NCBI GenBank assembly: GCA_947492175.1
Contig: CANLMQ010000002.1
Span: forward strand, 248,001 to 312,000
Source of the DNA: an uncultured Draconibacterium sp.
GTDB taxonomy: Bacteria > Bacteroidota > Bacteroidia > Bacteroidales > Prolixibacteraceae
Direction: 5' to 3'
DNA: 64,000 nucleotides
The notes beneath the pieces were generated by a model. That model worked only from the letters and a program-made list of their open reading frames with translations, was not told the DNA's origin and did not search any database. Both the position numbers and the translations under genes were made by a program. Position 1 is the stretch's first letter. Each line of letters starts with the position of its first letter. Of this stretch, positions 16,736 through 25,210 are shown one piece after another.

Positions 16736-18318
16736 GAAATGAATTAAAATATTATTTATTCATTTTAATCCTGATTGTTACAAATCAGGTGTTTGCTCAG
16801 CTTTCGCCAGGCGAATTATCCAATGCCCACGCTCACCTCGAAGGCATGAAAAACTGCACCAGCTGCCACGTTTTAGGCGAAAAAGAAACCACCTCTAAAT
16901 GTTTGGAATGCCACACAGAAATTCAGCAATTAATACAAGAAGGGAAAGGGTATCATTCTTCGGCAGAGGTAAAAGGGAAAAAATGTGCCGAATGCCACGG
17001 CGAACATTTTGGGCGCAATTTCCAGGTTACGCGTTTCGACCAGGAAAACTTTAATCATGTGTTAACAGGCTACATGCTGGAAGGGAAACACAATTGGATT
17101 AAGTGCAACGATTGCCATAATCCCGAATTAGTCAAACGTAAAATTTCACAAAAAAAAGGAAGCACGTTTCTAGGACTGGGAACAGAGTGTTTATCGTGCC
17201 ATACTGATTTTCACCAGAATACACTTTCGTCAAATTGTACTTCATGTCACAACCAAAATGCTTTTCGCCCGGCAACAGGATTTAATCACAATGAAACCCG
17301 GTTTGTATTAACAGGAAAACACAAAGAAATAGAATGCGCGGCCTGCCACAAAACATCGCAAAAAAACGGGCAGAAATTTCAGCAGTTTGCCGGTATTAAA
17401 TTTGAAAACTGCACCAGCTGCCACAACGATGTACATAAAAACAAGTTTGGAAATGACTGCCGAAAGTGCCACAACGAATTTTCATTTAAGCAGGTTAAAA
17501 GTCTTACCTCGTTTAACCACGAGCAAACAGACTTCCCTTTGCGCGGAATGCACCGGTCGGTAAACTGTAAGGCTTGTCACAAGACAAGTTTAACCAAAGC
17601 ACAAAAACATACGCTCTGCACCGATTGTCACAACGACTATCATGAAACCCAATTTGAGAAAAACGGAATTACGACTGATTGTATTGAATGCCACACAGTA
17701 AATGGTTTTTCTCCTTCAAACTACACAATCGAACAACACAAACTCACTCAATTCTCTCTTGAAGGATCACACGTGGCCACTCCTTGTTTTGCTTGTCACA
17801 AACGTGAGGCGAAATGGGATTTTTCCAACACAAAAACACGTTGCATCGACTGTCATGAGAACATTCATAAAAATGCCATAAGCACTAAATACTTTCCTGA
17901 AAACGATTGCCGGAGTTGTCATTCCACAGCAGTTTGGACTGAAATTCAGTTTAATCATAATCAGACTAACTATAAATTAGAAGGAAAACACATGGAAGTT
18001 TCTTGCCGGAATTGTCATTTTTCAGAACAAAACGAAACGAGAGTACAACTGTTTACAAATCTTTCCTCATCGTGCGAGGACTGTCATAATGATGTTCATT
18101 TTAACCAGTTTGAATTGAACAAAAGAACCGATTGCGAGCGTTGCCATACCACCAACAACTGGAACCCTGAAAAATTTAATCATAACAATACCCGTTTTAG
18201 ATTGGATGGTGAACATGTTGGATTGGATTGCGTACAATGTCACAAACCAACCGATGGATTAATTCAAAACTATATGATATACAAATTTGAAGATATCACA
18301 TGCGCAGCTTGTCATTAA
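16732..18318 (+). CDS. Secreted multihaem c-type cytochrome with 20 CXXCH motifs
   Basis: A 528-residue protein with a signal peptide (LFILILIVTNQVFAQ) and 20 CXXCH haem c sites spread over its whole length, the last forming the C-terminus (CAACH). The sites lie in repeated modules of the form FNHxxTxFxLxGxHxxxxCxxCH, with extra histidines as likely distal ligands. The only start consistent with the signal peptide is TTG at 16732, overlapping the previous stop by 4 bases, which suggests translational coupling. It should carry electrons along a haem chain in the periplasm or across the envelope. The 5' end of the next gene overlaps its last 19 bases. Confidence 0.9.
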   Translation: MRNELKYYLFILILIVTNQVFAQLSPGELSNAHAHLEGMKNCTSCHVLGEKETTSKCLECHTEIQQLIQEGKGYHSSAEVKGKKCAECHGEHFGRNFQVTRFDQENFNHVLTGYMLEGKHNWIKCNDCHNPELVKRKISQKKGSTFLGLGTECLSCHTDFHQNTLSSNCTSCHNQNAFRPATGFNHNETRFVLTGKHKEIECAACHKTSQKNGQKFQQFAGIKFENCTSCHNDVHKNKFGNDCRKCHNEFSFKQVKSLTSFNHEQTDFPLRGMHRSVNCKACHKTSLTKAQKHTLCTDCHNDYHETQFEKNGITTDCIECHTVNGFSPSNYTIEQHKLTQFSLEGSHVATPCFACHKREAKWDFSNTKTRCIDCHENIHKNAISTKYFPENDCRSCHSTAVWTEIQFNHNQTNYKLEGKHMEVSCRNCHFSEQNETRVQLFTNLSSSCEDCHNDVHFNQFELNKRTDCERCHTTNNWNPEKFNHNNTRFRLDGEHVGLDCVQCHKPTDGLIQNYMIYKFEDITCAACH

Positions 18319-20423
18319 ATATTGTAATCCTGATTTGGGCTTTTGTTGCAGCAGCACAGGAAAATCCACATGGCGAACAATTGAAACAGGATTGCTCGGA
18401 TTGCCACACCACTGAAGGGTGGAATTTTGTAAATACCGGAAAGTTTAACCACAAAACCACCAATTTTACATTGGAAGGACAACACAAAGTTACCGAATGT
18501 ACAACCTGCCACACTTCGTTGGTTTTTTCGGAAGCCAAAACCAGTTGTGTCGATTGCCATACCGATATGCACAATACAACGGTAGGATCGGATTGCGCAC
18601 GCTGTCACAATTCCCAGTCGTGGATTGTTTCAAACATCACCGAACTGCACCAAATGAGTCGCTTCCCGTTACTCGGTGCACACACTACCGCTGATTGCTA
18701 CAACTGTCACACATCCGTATCGCGACTGGAGTTTGAACCATTGGGCGTAGAATGTATCGACTGCCACCGACAAGACTATATGGCCACAACAAATCCAAAC
18801 CACCAGCAAGCAGGACTTTCAACCAATTGTATTGAATGCCATAAAATTGATGCGCACGAATGGTCGGCCTCCGGAATAAACCACGACTTTTTCCCGCTTA
18901 CTTTAGGACACGCAATTAACCAATGTGCAGCTTGTCATACTTCCGGTATATCAGAACCTGTTTCAAACGATTGTTACAGTTGTCATCAAAACGATTATTT
19001 GAATGCCACCAATCCATCGCATCAAAATTCAGCCTTCTCAACCAATTGCCTGGATTGCCACACTACCAATCCCGATTGGAATCCGGCAGAGTTTAAAACT
19101 CACGATAATCTCTTTCCGATATACTCTGGAAAACACAATGGAGAATGGAACAACTGTACCGATTGCCACCAACAACCTGAAAACTATTCGGTTTTTAGTT
19201 GTACCGATTGTCACGAACACAACAAACCGGACACAGATGACGATCACAAAGATGTAGCCGGTTATTCATATAATAGCACAGCTTGCCTGGCTTGTCATCC
19301 AACCGGTAATGAAGAATCGGCATTCAATCATAATGCAACCACTTTCCCACTAAAAGGCGCACATGTATCTACAGAGTGTTCTGCATGTCATACATCTGGT
19401 TATGCAGAAACTTCAACCGACTGTAACCATTGCCACTCTGCAAATTTTAACCAGGCTGCAAATCCTGATCATGTAAGTGCGGGAATTTCAACCGATTGTG
19501 CAACCTGCCATATTGAAAATGGATGGACACCTTCGAATTTCAACCACACAACTACCACAGGATTTGAGTTAATTGGAGGACATGCAGGAAGACAGTGTGC
19601 TGATTGTCACCAGGGAACAACAAGCGGAGCCAATTCGGATTGTATCAGTTGTCACCAGAACAATTACAACGAAGCTAAAGACCATGTTACACAGGGATTC
19701 CCAACCAATTGTTTGCAATGCCACACAATAAACAGCTGGGATGCTGCCAACTTCGATCATAACAATACCAACTTTCCACTTACCGGAGCGCATATTGCTA
19801 CTGAGTGTGCTAGTTGCCATTCTTCAGGCTACACCGGAACAAATACATTATGCTCTGGATGCCATCAAACACAATACAACAATACTACAAATCCTAACCA
19901 TATATCTCTTGGTATATCTGCAGAGTGCGAAAATTGTCACACTACCGCCCCCGGTTGGGCTCCGGCATTATTCCCAAATCATAGCGATTACTATACCTTA
20001 AGCGGAGCTCATGCGCTTGTGGCAAACAGTTGTTATTTATGTCACTCAGGAAATTACACCAACACTCCCAATACTTGTTACAACTGCCACTCCAACGATT
20101 ACAACAATACCACTGATCCCAACCATCTTTCGGCACAATTTTCAACCGATTGCCAAACATGCCATACTGAAAGTGCCTGGACTCCCTCAACTTTTAATCA
20201 CGACAACCAGTATTTCCCAATTTATTCGGGGGAACATCGGGGCGAATGGAACACGTGTACTGATTGCCATACCCTATCTGCTAATTTCTCCGCCTTTTCA
20301 TGTTTAAATTGCCACGAGCATAATATTACCGATATGAATGCTAAGCACCAGGAAGTATCTGATTATGCATACAACAGCGCCAGCTGTCTGGCGTGCCATC
20401 CAACCGGTAATGCAGATGACTAA
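18300..20423 (+). CDS. Secreted multihaem c-type cytochrome with 28 CXXCH motifs
   Basis: A 707-residue protein with a signal peptide (LNIVILIWAFVAAAQ) and 28 CXXCH haem c sites. The modules resemble those of the upstream cytochrome (FNHxxTxFPLxGAHxxTECxxCH). They alternate with Asn/Thr-rich units (NDYNNTTDPNHLSAQFSTDC) and two GEW-N-CTDCH units. The gene overlaps the 20-haem gene by 19 bases, so the two are probably co-translated. Together they hold 48 haem sites. The size, signal peptide and barrel gene immediately downstream suggest an outer-membrane or extracellular electron carrier. It ends in HPTGNADD without an anchor. Confidence 0.9.
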   Translation: MRSLSLNIVILIWAFVAAAQENPHGEQLKQDCSDCHTTEGWNFVNTGKFNHKTTNFTLEGQHKVTECTTCHTSLVFSEAKTSCVDCHTDMHNTTVGSDCARCHNSQSWIVSNITELHQMSRFPLLGAHTTADCYNCHTSVSRLEFEPLGVECIDCHRQDYMATTNPNHQQAGLSTNCIECHKIDAHEWSASGINHDFFPLTLGHAINQCAACHTSGISEPVSNDCYSCHQNDYLNATNPSHQNSAFSTNCLDCHTTNPDWNPAEFKTHDNLFPIYSGKHNGEWNNCTDCHQQPENYSVFSCTDCHEHNKPDTDDDHKDVAGYSYNSTACLACHPTGNEESAFNHNATTFPLKGAHVSTECSACHTSGYAETSTDCNHCHSANFNQAANPDHVSAGISTDCATCHIENGWTPSNFNHTTTTGFELIGGHAGRQCADCHQGTTSGANSDCISCHQNNYNEAKDHVTQGFPTNCLQCHTINSWDAANFDHNNTNFPLTGAHIATECASCHSSGYTGTNTLCSGCHQTQYNNTTNPNHISLGISAECENCHTTAPGWAPALFPNHSDYYTLSGAHALVANSCYLCHSGNYTNTPNTCYNCHSNDYNNTTDPNHLSAQFSTDCQTCHTESAWTPSTFNHDNQYFPIYSGEHRGEWNTCTDCHTLSANFSAFSCLNCHEHNITDMNAKHQEVSDYAYNSASCLACHPTGNADD

Positions 20424-22041
20424 AAACAAGCAACATATCAGGATTTTGTTACTGCCATTGATTCTGCTTCCCGGATTCTTTCATCTTAATGCACAGGAAT
20501 ACAAAAGGCTGGATGGTGAAGTTTCGTACATAAGCGGTCAAAATATCTATGTGAAATTCAAAAGCACTCAGGGAATTGCAAATGGAGATACACTTTTTAT
20601 CCTGCAAAACAATCAACCAGAACCTGCATTGCAGGTTATGCACCATTCTTCCATTTCATGTCTTTGCACCTCCATTGGAAACTTAACATTTAAAGTAGGA
20701 GACAAAATATCAGGTAAAATTGCTCTCCCAAAAGAAACCACTATTGTACCCGAACAAGAACCAACAGTTATTGAAGAGGATGTTAATCAACAGGTTTTAA
20801 AGACATCAGCTACCTGGCGACCAAAAACCGATACAAAAGGAAAAGTAACGGGACGTTTGTCGCTTGCATCATATTCCAATTTCTCAGATGCCACCGACAA
20901 TGATTACCATCGTTTTCGATACACACTTTCCATGCATGCCCAAAACATCTCCAGATCAAAAGTTTCGCTTGAAACTTATCTATCGTTTTCACACAAATTG
21001 AATGAGTGGGACGTAGTTCAGGAAAACCTAAACAATGCACTAAAAATATACAGCCTGGCTTTAGAATACGATTTTAATAAAAGTACATCGTTATGGGCAG
21101 GCCGTAAAATTAACCCCAAAATTGCAAACCTGGGAGCAGTTGACGGGCTTCAGTTTCAGAAAAAATGGAATGATTTTTATGTGGGAGCAGTAGCTGGTTC
21201 CCGACCTGACTTTACGGATTACGGATTTAATCCCGACTTACTGGAATACGGAGCATACATCGGACACAACACAAAATCGGGAAATGGTTTTGCCCAATCG
21301 TCGCTGGCTGTATTCGAGCAAAAAAACAAAGGAAATACCGATCGTCGTTTTGTTTATTTTCAACACAGTAATACGCTGCTTAAAAATGTCTCGTTTTTTT
21401 CTTCTTTCGAAATTGATTTGTATAAACTCGAAAATCAGAAAGCAAAAAACACGCTGAGTTTAACGGGATTGTATCTTTCGCTGCGTTACCGGGTGTCGCG
21501 CCAACTTTCGCTGTTCGGATCGTACGATAACCGCAAAAACGTAATTTATTACGAAACATTTAGAAATTACACCGATGAGATTTTGCAACAGGCTGCCCGC
21601 CAGGGATTCAGGGCAAGAATAAACTACCGTCCTTTAAACCAACTCATGTTGGGTGTTAATGCCGGTACTCGTTTTCGCGAAGGCGATACCCGCCATACCA
21701 ATACACTAAATGGTTACGCCACGTACACCCGGATTCCCGGCATTAAAACATCGCTCACATTGTCGGCAAATTTAATGCAAAACAGCTATCTCAACGGTCA
21801 GGTGTTTGGCGCACGTTTATCAAAAGATTTGGCAAGCAATAAACTTTTCACAACGCTTAATTACCGGTTGGTAAACTTTGATTATGTAAATACGGCATCA
21901 CAAATAAATCATCACATTGCCGAAATTGATTTATCATATCGGTTCAACAAAAAGTTATATATTGCTGTTAATTTTGAAACAACTTTTCAGGAGGCAAACA
22001 TGTACAACAGGGTTTACCTAAACCTGAGAAAAAAATTTTAA
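20416..22041 (+). CDS. Outer-membrane beta-barrel, putative porin partner of the multihaem cytochromes
   Basis: A 541-residue protein with a signal peptide (IRILLLPLILLPGFFHLNAQ). A small N-terminal beta domain (DGEVSYISGQNIYVKF, GIANGDTLFIL) precedes a long region of alternating amphipathic strands ending in a terminal Phe (NRVYLNLRKKF), typical of outer-membrane barrels. The ATG at 20416 (or 20410) is chosen because it places the signal peptide at the N-terminus; it overlaps the cytochrome stop codon. By analogy with porin-cytochrome complexes it could sheath a multihaem wire through the outer membrane. That role is inferred from position only. Confidence 0.7.
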   Translation: MTKNKQHIRILLLPLILLPGFFHLNAQEYKRLDGEVSYISGQNIYVKFKSTQGIANGDTLFILQNNQPEPALQVMHHSSISCLCTSIGNLTFKVGDKISGKIALPKETTIVPEQEPTVIEEDVNQQVLKTSATWRPKTDTKGKVTGRLSLASYSNFSDATDNDYHRFRYTLSMHAQNISRSKVSLETYLSFSHKLNEWDVVQENLNNALKIYSLALEYDFNKSTSLWAGRKINPKIANLGAVDGLQFQKKWNDFYVGAVAGSRPDFTDYGFNPDLLEYGAYIGHNTKSGNGFAQSSLAVFEQKNKGNTDRRFVYFQHSNTLLKNVSFFSSFEIDLYKLENQKAKNTLSLTGLYLSLRYRVSRQLSLFGSYDNRKNVIYYETFRNYTDEILQQAARQGFRARINYRPLNQLMLGVNAGTRFREGDTRHTNTLNGYATYTRIPGIKTSLTLSANLMQNSYLNGQVFGARLSKDLASNKLFTTLNYRLVNFDYVNTASQINHHIAEIDLSYRFNKKLYIAVNFETTFQEANMYNRVYLNLRKKF

Positions 22042-22058
22042 ACCATAAATTACTGAAT

Positions 22059-22796
22059 ATGAAATTGTATCAAATAGTACTGCTCGTGTTTCTTATTGTT
22101 TCAGCCTCTTGTGTTAAGAATAAAAAAGGAGTTCCGGTTACAAACCCAATGCCTTCAAACATAAAATCTTTCGAGGTTACCGAAGTTATTCAAACCTCGA
22201 AATACACTTATATGAAAGTGAATGAAAATTCAGCCGAACGGTGGGTTGCGGTTACAAGAATGGAAGCAGCAAAAGGCGACAAACTTTATTACGACAGCGA
22301 GTTACAAATGACCAATTTTCACAGTAAAGAACTTGATCGCAATTTTGAAACCATTTACTTTATAAATACGGTTAGTACCAATCCTATTGCCGGTCATTCT
22401 TCAGCTGCATCTGATCCGATGGTTGCTGCACATTCAGGCAAAAAACAGGCACAACAAAACAATACTATTTCTGTTGAAAAGGCTGAGAATGAAATTACAA
22501 TTGCTCAAATTTTTGAGAATCCTTCGAAATTCAGTAATAAGGAAATTGAAATCAGAGGAATTGTTGTTAAAGTAAACAAACAGGTAATGGGGAAAAACTG
22601 GATTCATATTCAGGACGGATCAAGTTTCAACAACCGCTTTGATCTTACCATAACCAGCCAGGATCTTCCTTCGGTAAACGATGACGTAACTTTTAAAGGA
22701 ACTATCTTCTTAAACAAAGACTTTGGGGCAGGATATTTCTACGATGTAATTATGGAGAATTCTGTAATGGTAAATAAACAAACGGTTACATTATAA
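22059..22796 (+). CDS. NrfJ-like lipoprotein with a C-terminal OB-fold domain
   Basis: A 245-residue lipoprotein with lipobox Cys18 (IVSASCVKNK). Residues ~38-105 (VTEVIQTSKYTYMKVN, ERWVAVTRMEAAKGDKLYY, FHSKELDRNFETIYFI) resemble the NrfJ-type domain found beside cytochrome operons. Residues ~150-245 look like an OB-fold (IFENPSKFSNKEIEIRGIVV, WIHIQDGSS, VTFKGTIFLNKDFGAGYFY). It follows the barrel gene by 17 bases and is followed by a strong terminator, so it closes the operon. It may help cytochrome assembly or protect haem proteins; the function is unproven. Confidence 0.65.
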   Translation: MKLYQIVLLVFLIVSASCVKNKKGVPVTNPMPSNIKSFEVTEVIQTSKYTYMKVNENSAERWVAVTRMEAAKGDKLYYDSELQMTNFHSKELDRNFETIYFINTVSTNPIAGHSSAASDPMVAAHSGKKQAQQNNTISVEKAENEITIAQIFENPSKFSNKEIEIRGIVVKVNKQVMGKNWIHIQDGSSFNNRFDLTITSQDLPSVNDDVTFKGTIFLNKDFGAGYFYDVIMENSVMVNKQTVTL

Positions 22797-22813
22797 TCCG
22801 AAGCTTAAAACAT

Positions 22814-22850
22814 AAAAAAACGGGAGCCGAATAATTACTCCCGTTTTTTT
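22814..22850. terminator. Bidirectional terminator between the cytochrome operon and the GH3 gene
   Basis: AAAAAAACGGGAG and CTCCCGTTTTTTT form a stem flanked by A- and T-runs on both sides, so it can terminate both the rightward cytochrome operon and the leftward glucan locus. Confidence 0.85.
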
Positions 22851-22886
22851 ATAATATGCAGTGTCATCAATTCTAGAAACAGTAAA

Positions 22887-25142
22887 CTATTCCACAACAA
22901 AGTCAGCCCTTAACCGGGCATCAGAACTCCCCCCAATCCATAAATAAAATTCGCCGGGTTCGGTAACTTCCTCCATTTCCTGGTTATAAAATGCCAACTC
23001 CGAAGTATTTATTTTAAAACTTACTTTTTGAGACTCGCCGGGTTTTAATAATACTCTTTTAAATCCTTTTAATTCTTTTACCGGACGTGTAACCGATCCT
23101 GTCAAATCGCGAATATAAAGTTGTACAACCTCCTCACCAACAAAATTACCTGTGTTCTCAAGCATTACCGAGGCAACCACGTCATCTCCCAATTTTACTT
23201 TGGGTATTTCAATACTAAGGTTTTTATATTCAAAAGTGGTGTACGATAAACCAAATCCAAACGGATAAAGCGGGGCAAAACCAAGATCGAGATAATGCGA
23301 CGTATTTCCCAATGATGTTTGTGTTGAGTTTAAAGGAATATCATCTATACAAACCCAACTTTTCGGATCAACAGGCCGCCCGGTGTTTTTGTGATTGTAA
23401 TAAATTGGTATCTGCCCAGCCGATTTTGGAAAGGATACCGGTAATTTAGCAGAAGGATTTGAAATTCCCATCAATAAATCAACCAATGCAGGTCCTCCCA
23501 TCGTTCCGGGATGGAAAGCATATAAAACCGCATCTGCATATGTACTTGCCTCTCCAATTGCCAAAGGGCGACCGGCCATAACAACCAACACAATTGGTTT
23601 TCCGGCTTTTGAAACAGCTTCCAATAATTCTTTCTGTACCCCCGGCAGGTCAATTGATGCCCGACAATGAGCTTCTCCGGAAAGGATGGCTTCTTCGCCC
23701 AAACACATCACAACTATATCAGCTTGTTGTGCGGTATTTGCAGCCTGTGCAAAATCTGCTTTATCTTTTGATCTCGTGTACTTTAATCCTTCAGCAAATA
23801 CTACTTTATCTGCACCTAATTTCGATCGTAAAGCTTCAAGAGGAGTCACTGTCAAATCACTATCTCCATCGAAAATCCAGGTTCCCAATTGTTCGTATTT
23901 TTGATTTGCCATAGGACCGATAACAGCTACCTTGTTAATGTTATTGGTTAGTGGTAAAATGTGGTTTTCGTTTTTAAGTAATACCATACTTTGTGTTGCT
24001 GCTTTTTTGGCTACATCCAGGTATTCAGGCAATGCAAACTTGTTTTGATCTTCCACTTTTACATACGGATCTTCAAATAATCCTAAATCGAATTTAATTT
24101 TTAAGATTCTGTAAACAGCATCATCTAATAATTTTTTGTCCACTTTACCTTCATCAACCAGTTCTTTCATATGCATTTTATACGACTCCGAAGTCATTTC
24201 CATATCAACACCGGCGGTAATTGCTTTATACGCCGCATCTTTTGGATTGGCGGCAAATCCATGCGAAATCATTTCGGTTACTGAAGCCCAATCACTTACA
24301 ACAAAACCATTGAAATTCCACTCGTCGCGCAGTACTTTTTTAAGCAGAAATCGATTACCAGTTGCAGGCACTCCGTTCAGATCGTTGAATCCCGACATAA
24401 AAGAGCCAACTCCAGCTTCTTCTGCCGCCTTAAACGATTTCAGATAAACATTTCGTAATTCGTTTTCCGGTATCAGAGTGGTATTGTAATCACGTCCGCC
24501 TTCGGCTGCACCATATCCTGCAAAATGTTTGGCACAAGCCAGAATAGTTCCATTGTCGCTCAAGTTTTTTCCCTGAAAACCCTCAACCATGGCCACTCCC
24601 ATAACAGAAGTCAGGTATGGATCTTCGCCACAGCTTTCTGCAATTCTTCCCCAACGCGCATCGCGGCTAATGTCAATCATTGGTGCGAAAGTCCAGTTTA
24701 CACCCGATGACCAGGCTTCTTTTGCTGCAACCCCGGCACTCTTTTTTACAAGCTCCGGATTCCAGGTTGCTGCCTGCCCCAAAGGAATCGGAAATACAGT
24801 TTTAAAACCATGAATTACATCTCTGCCTATGATTAATGGAATACCCAAACGACTCTCTTCAAGCGCAATTCTTTGCATTTCATTAATGGTTTTTACATCC
24901 ACTTCATTTATTATCGATCCTATTTTTCCATCGATAATGTCTTGTTTTAAATGATCGGGAATCTGTCCATTAAAACCACTAATTTGCTGCATTTGCCCTA
25001 TCTTTTCTTCAAGGGTCATTTGCTTAATCAAATCATGGATTTTCTTATCATTCATACCCTCTCTTCCGGCATGCTGATTCAGGCATCCCGTTAATATTAG
25101 TAAGGCACTGACTATATATAGACTAAAAAAGTGTTTCATCAT
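22887..25142 (-). CDS. bglX: Glycoside hydrolase family 3 beta-glucosidase lipoprotein
   Basis: A 751-residue exo-acting beta-glucosidase with a lipoprotein signal (LLILTGCLNQ). The N-terminal TIM barrel carries AKHFAGYGAAEGGRD and the nucleophile region NGFVVSDWASV (Asp284). A second alpha/beta domain follows (EEAILSGEAHCRASIDLPG), then a C-terminal fibronectin-III-like domain (VVQLYIRDLTGSVTRPVKEL). This is the BglX domain order and length. It is the last gene of the glucan locus, 68 bases after the GH16 gene. It probably releases glucose from laminari-oligosaccharides in the periplasm. The start may be either of two adjacent ATG codons. Confidence 0.93.
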   Translation of the reverse strand: MMKHFFSLYIVSALLILTGCLNQHAGREGMNDKKIHDLIKQMTLEEKIGQMQQISGFNGQIPDHLKQDIIDGKIGSIINEVDVKTINEMQRIALEESRLGIPLIIGRDVIHGFKTVFPIPLGQAATWNPELVKKSAGVAAKEAWSSGVNWTFAPMIDISRDARWGRIAESCGEDPYLTSVMGVAMVEGFQGKNLSDNGTILACAKHFAGYGAAEGGRDYNTTLIPENELRNVYLKSFKAAEEAGVGSFMSGFNDLNGVPATGNRFLLKKVLRDEWNFNGFVVSDWASVTEMISHGFAANPKDAAYKAITAGVDMEMTSESYKMHMKELVDEGKVDKKLLDDAVYRILKIKFDLGLFEDPYVKVEDQNKFALPEYLDVAKKAATQSMVLLKNENHILPLTNNINKVAVIGPMANQKYEQLGTWIFDGDSDLTVTPLEALRSKLGADKVVFAEGLKYTRSKDKADFAQAANTAQQADIVVMCLGEEAILSGEAHCRASIDLPGVQKELLEAVSKAGKPIVLVVMAGRPLAIGEASTYADAVLYAFHPGTMGGPALVDLLMGISNPSAKLPVSFPKSAGQIPIYYNHKNTGRPVDPKSWVCIDDIPLNSTQTSLGNTSHYLDLGFAPLYPFGFGLSYTTFEYKNLSIEIPKVKLGDDVVASVMLENTGNFVGEEVVQLYIRDLTGSVTRPVKELKGFKRVLLKPGESQKVSFKINTSELAFYNQEMEEVTEPGEFYLWIGGSSDARLRADFVVE

Positions 25143-25210
25143 TTCTGTATTACAAATTTCAAAATCGTTTTCTGTAAGTTCTTACAAATGCTATACTGGC
25201 TAAGTTTTAT

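Noticed and set aside
20011..20307. Extra plus-strand open frames of 80-100 codons inside the 28-haem cytochrome gene
   Set aside because: They are long because the repeated CXXCH and Asn/Thr codons avoid stops in other frames; they have low-complexity Ile/Thr composition and no start signals.
9872..22796. One long operon joining SusC/SusD to the cytochrome genes
   Set aside because: A perfect 16-base terminator (14183-14216) and a 300-base gap separate them.
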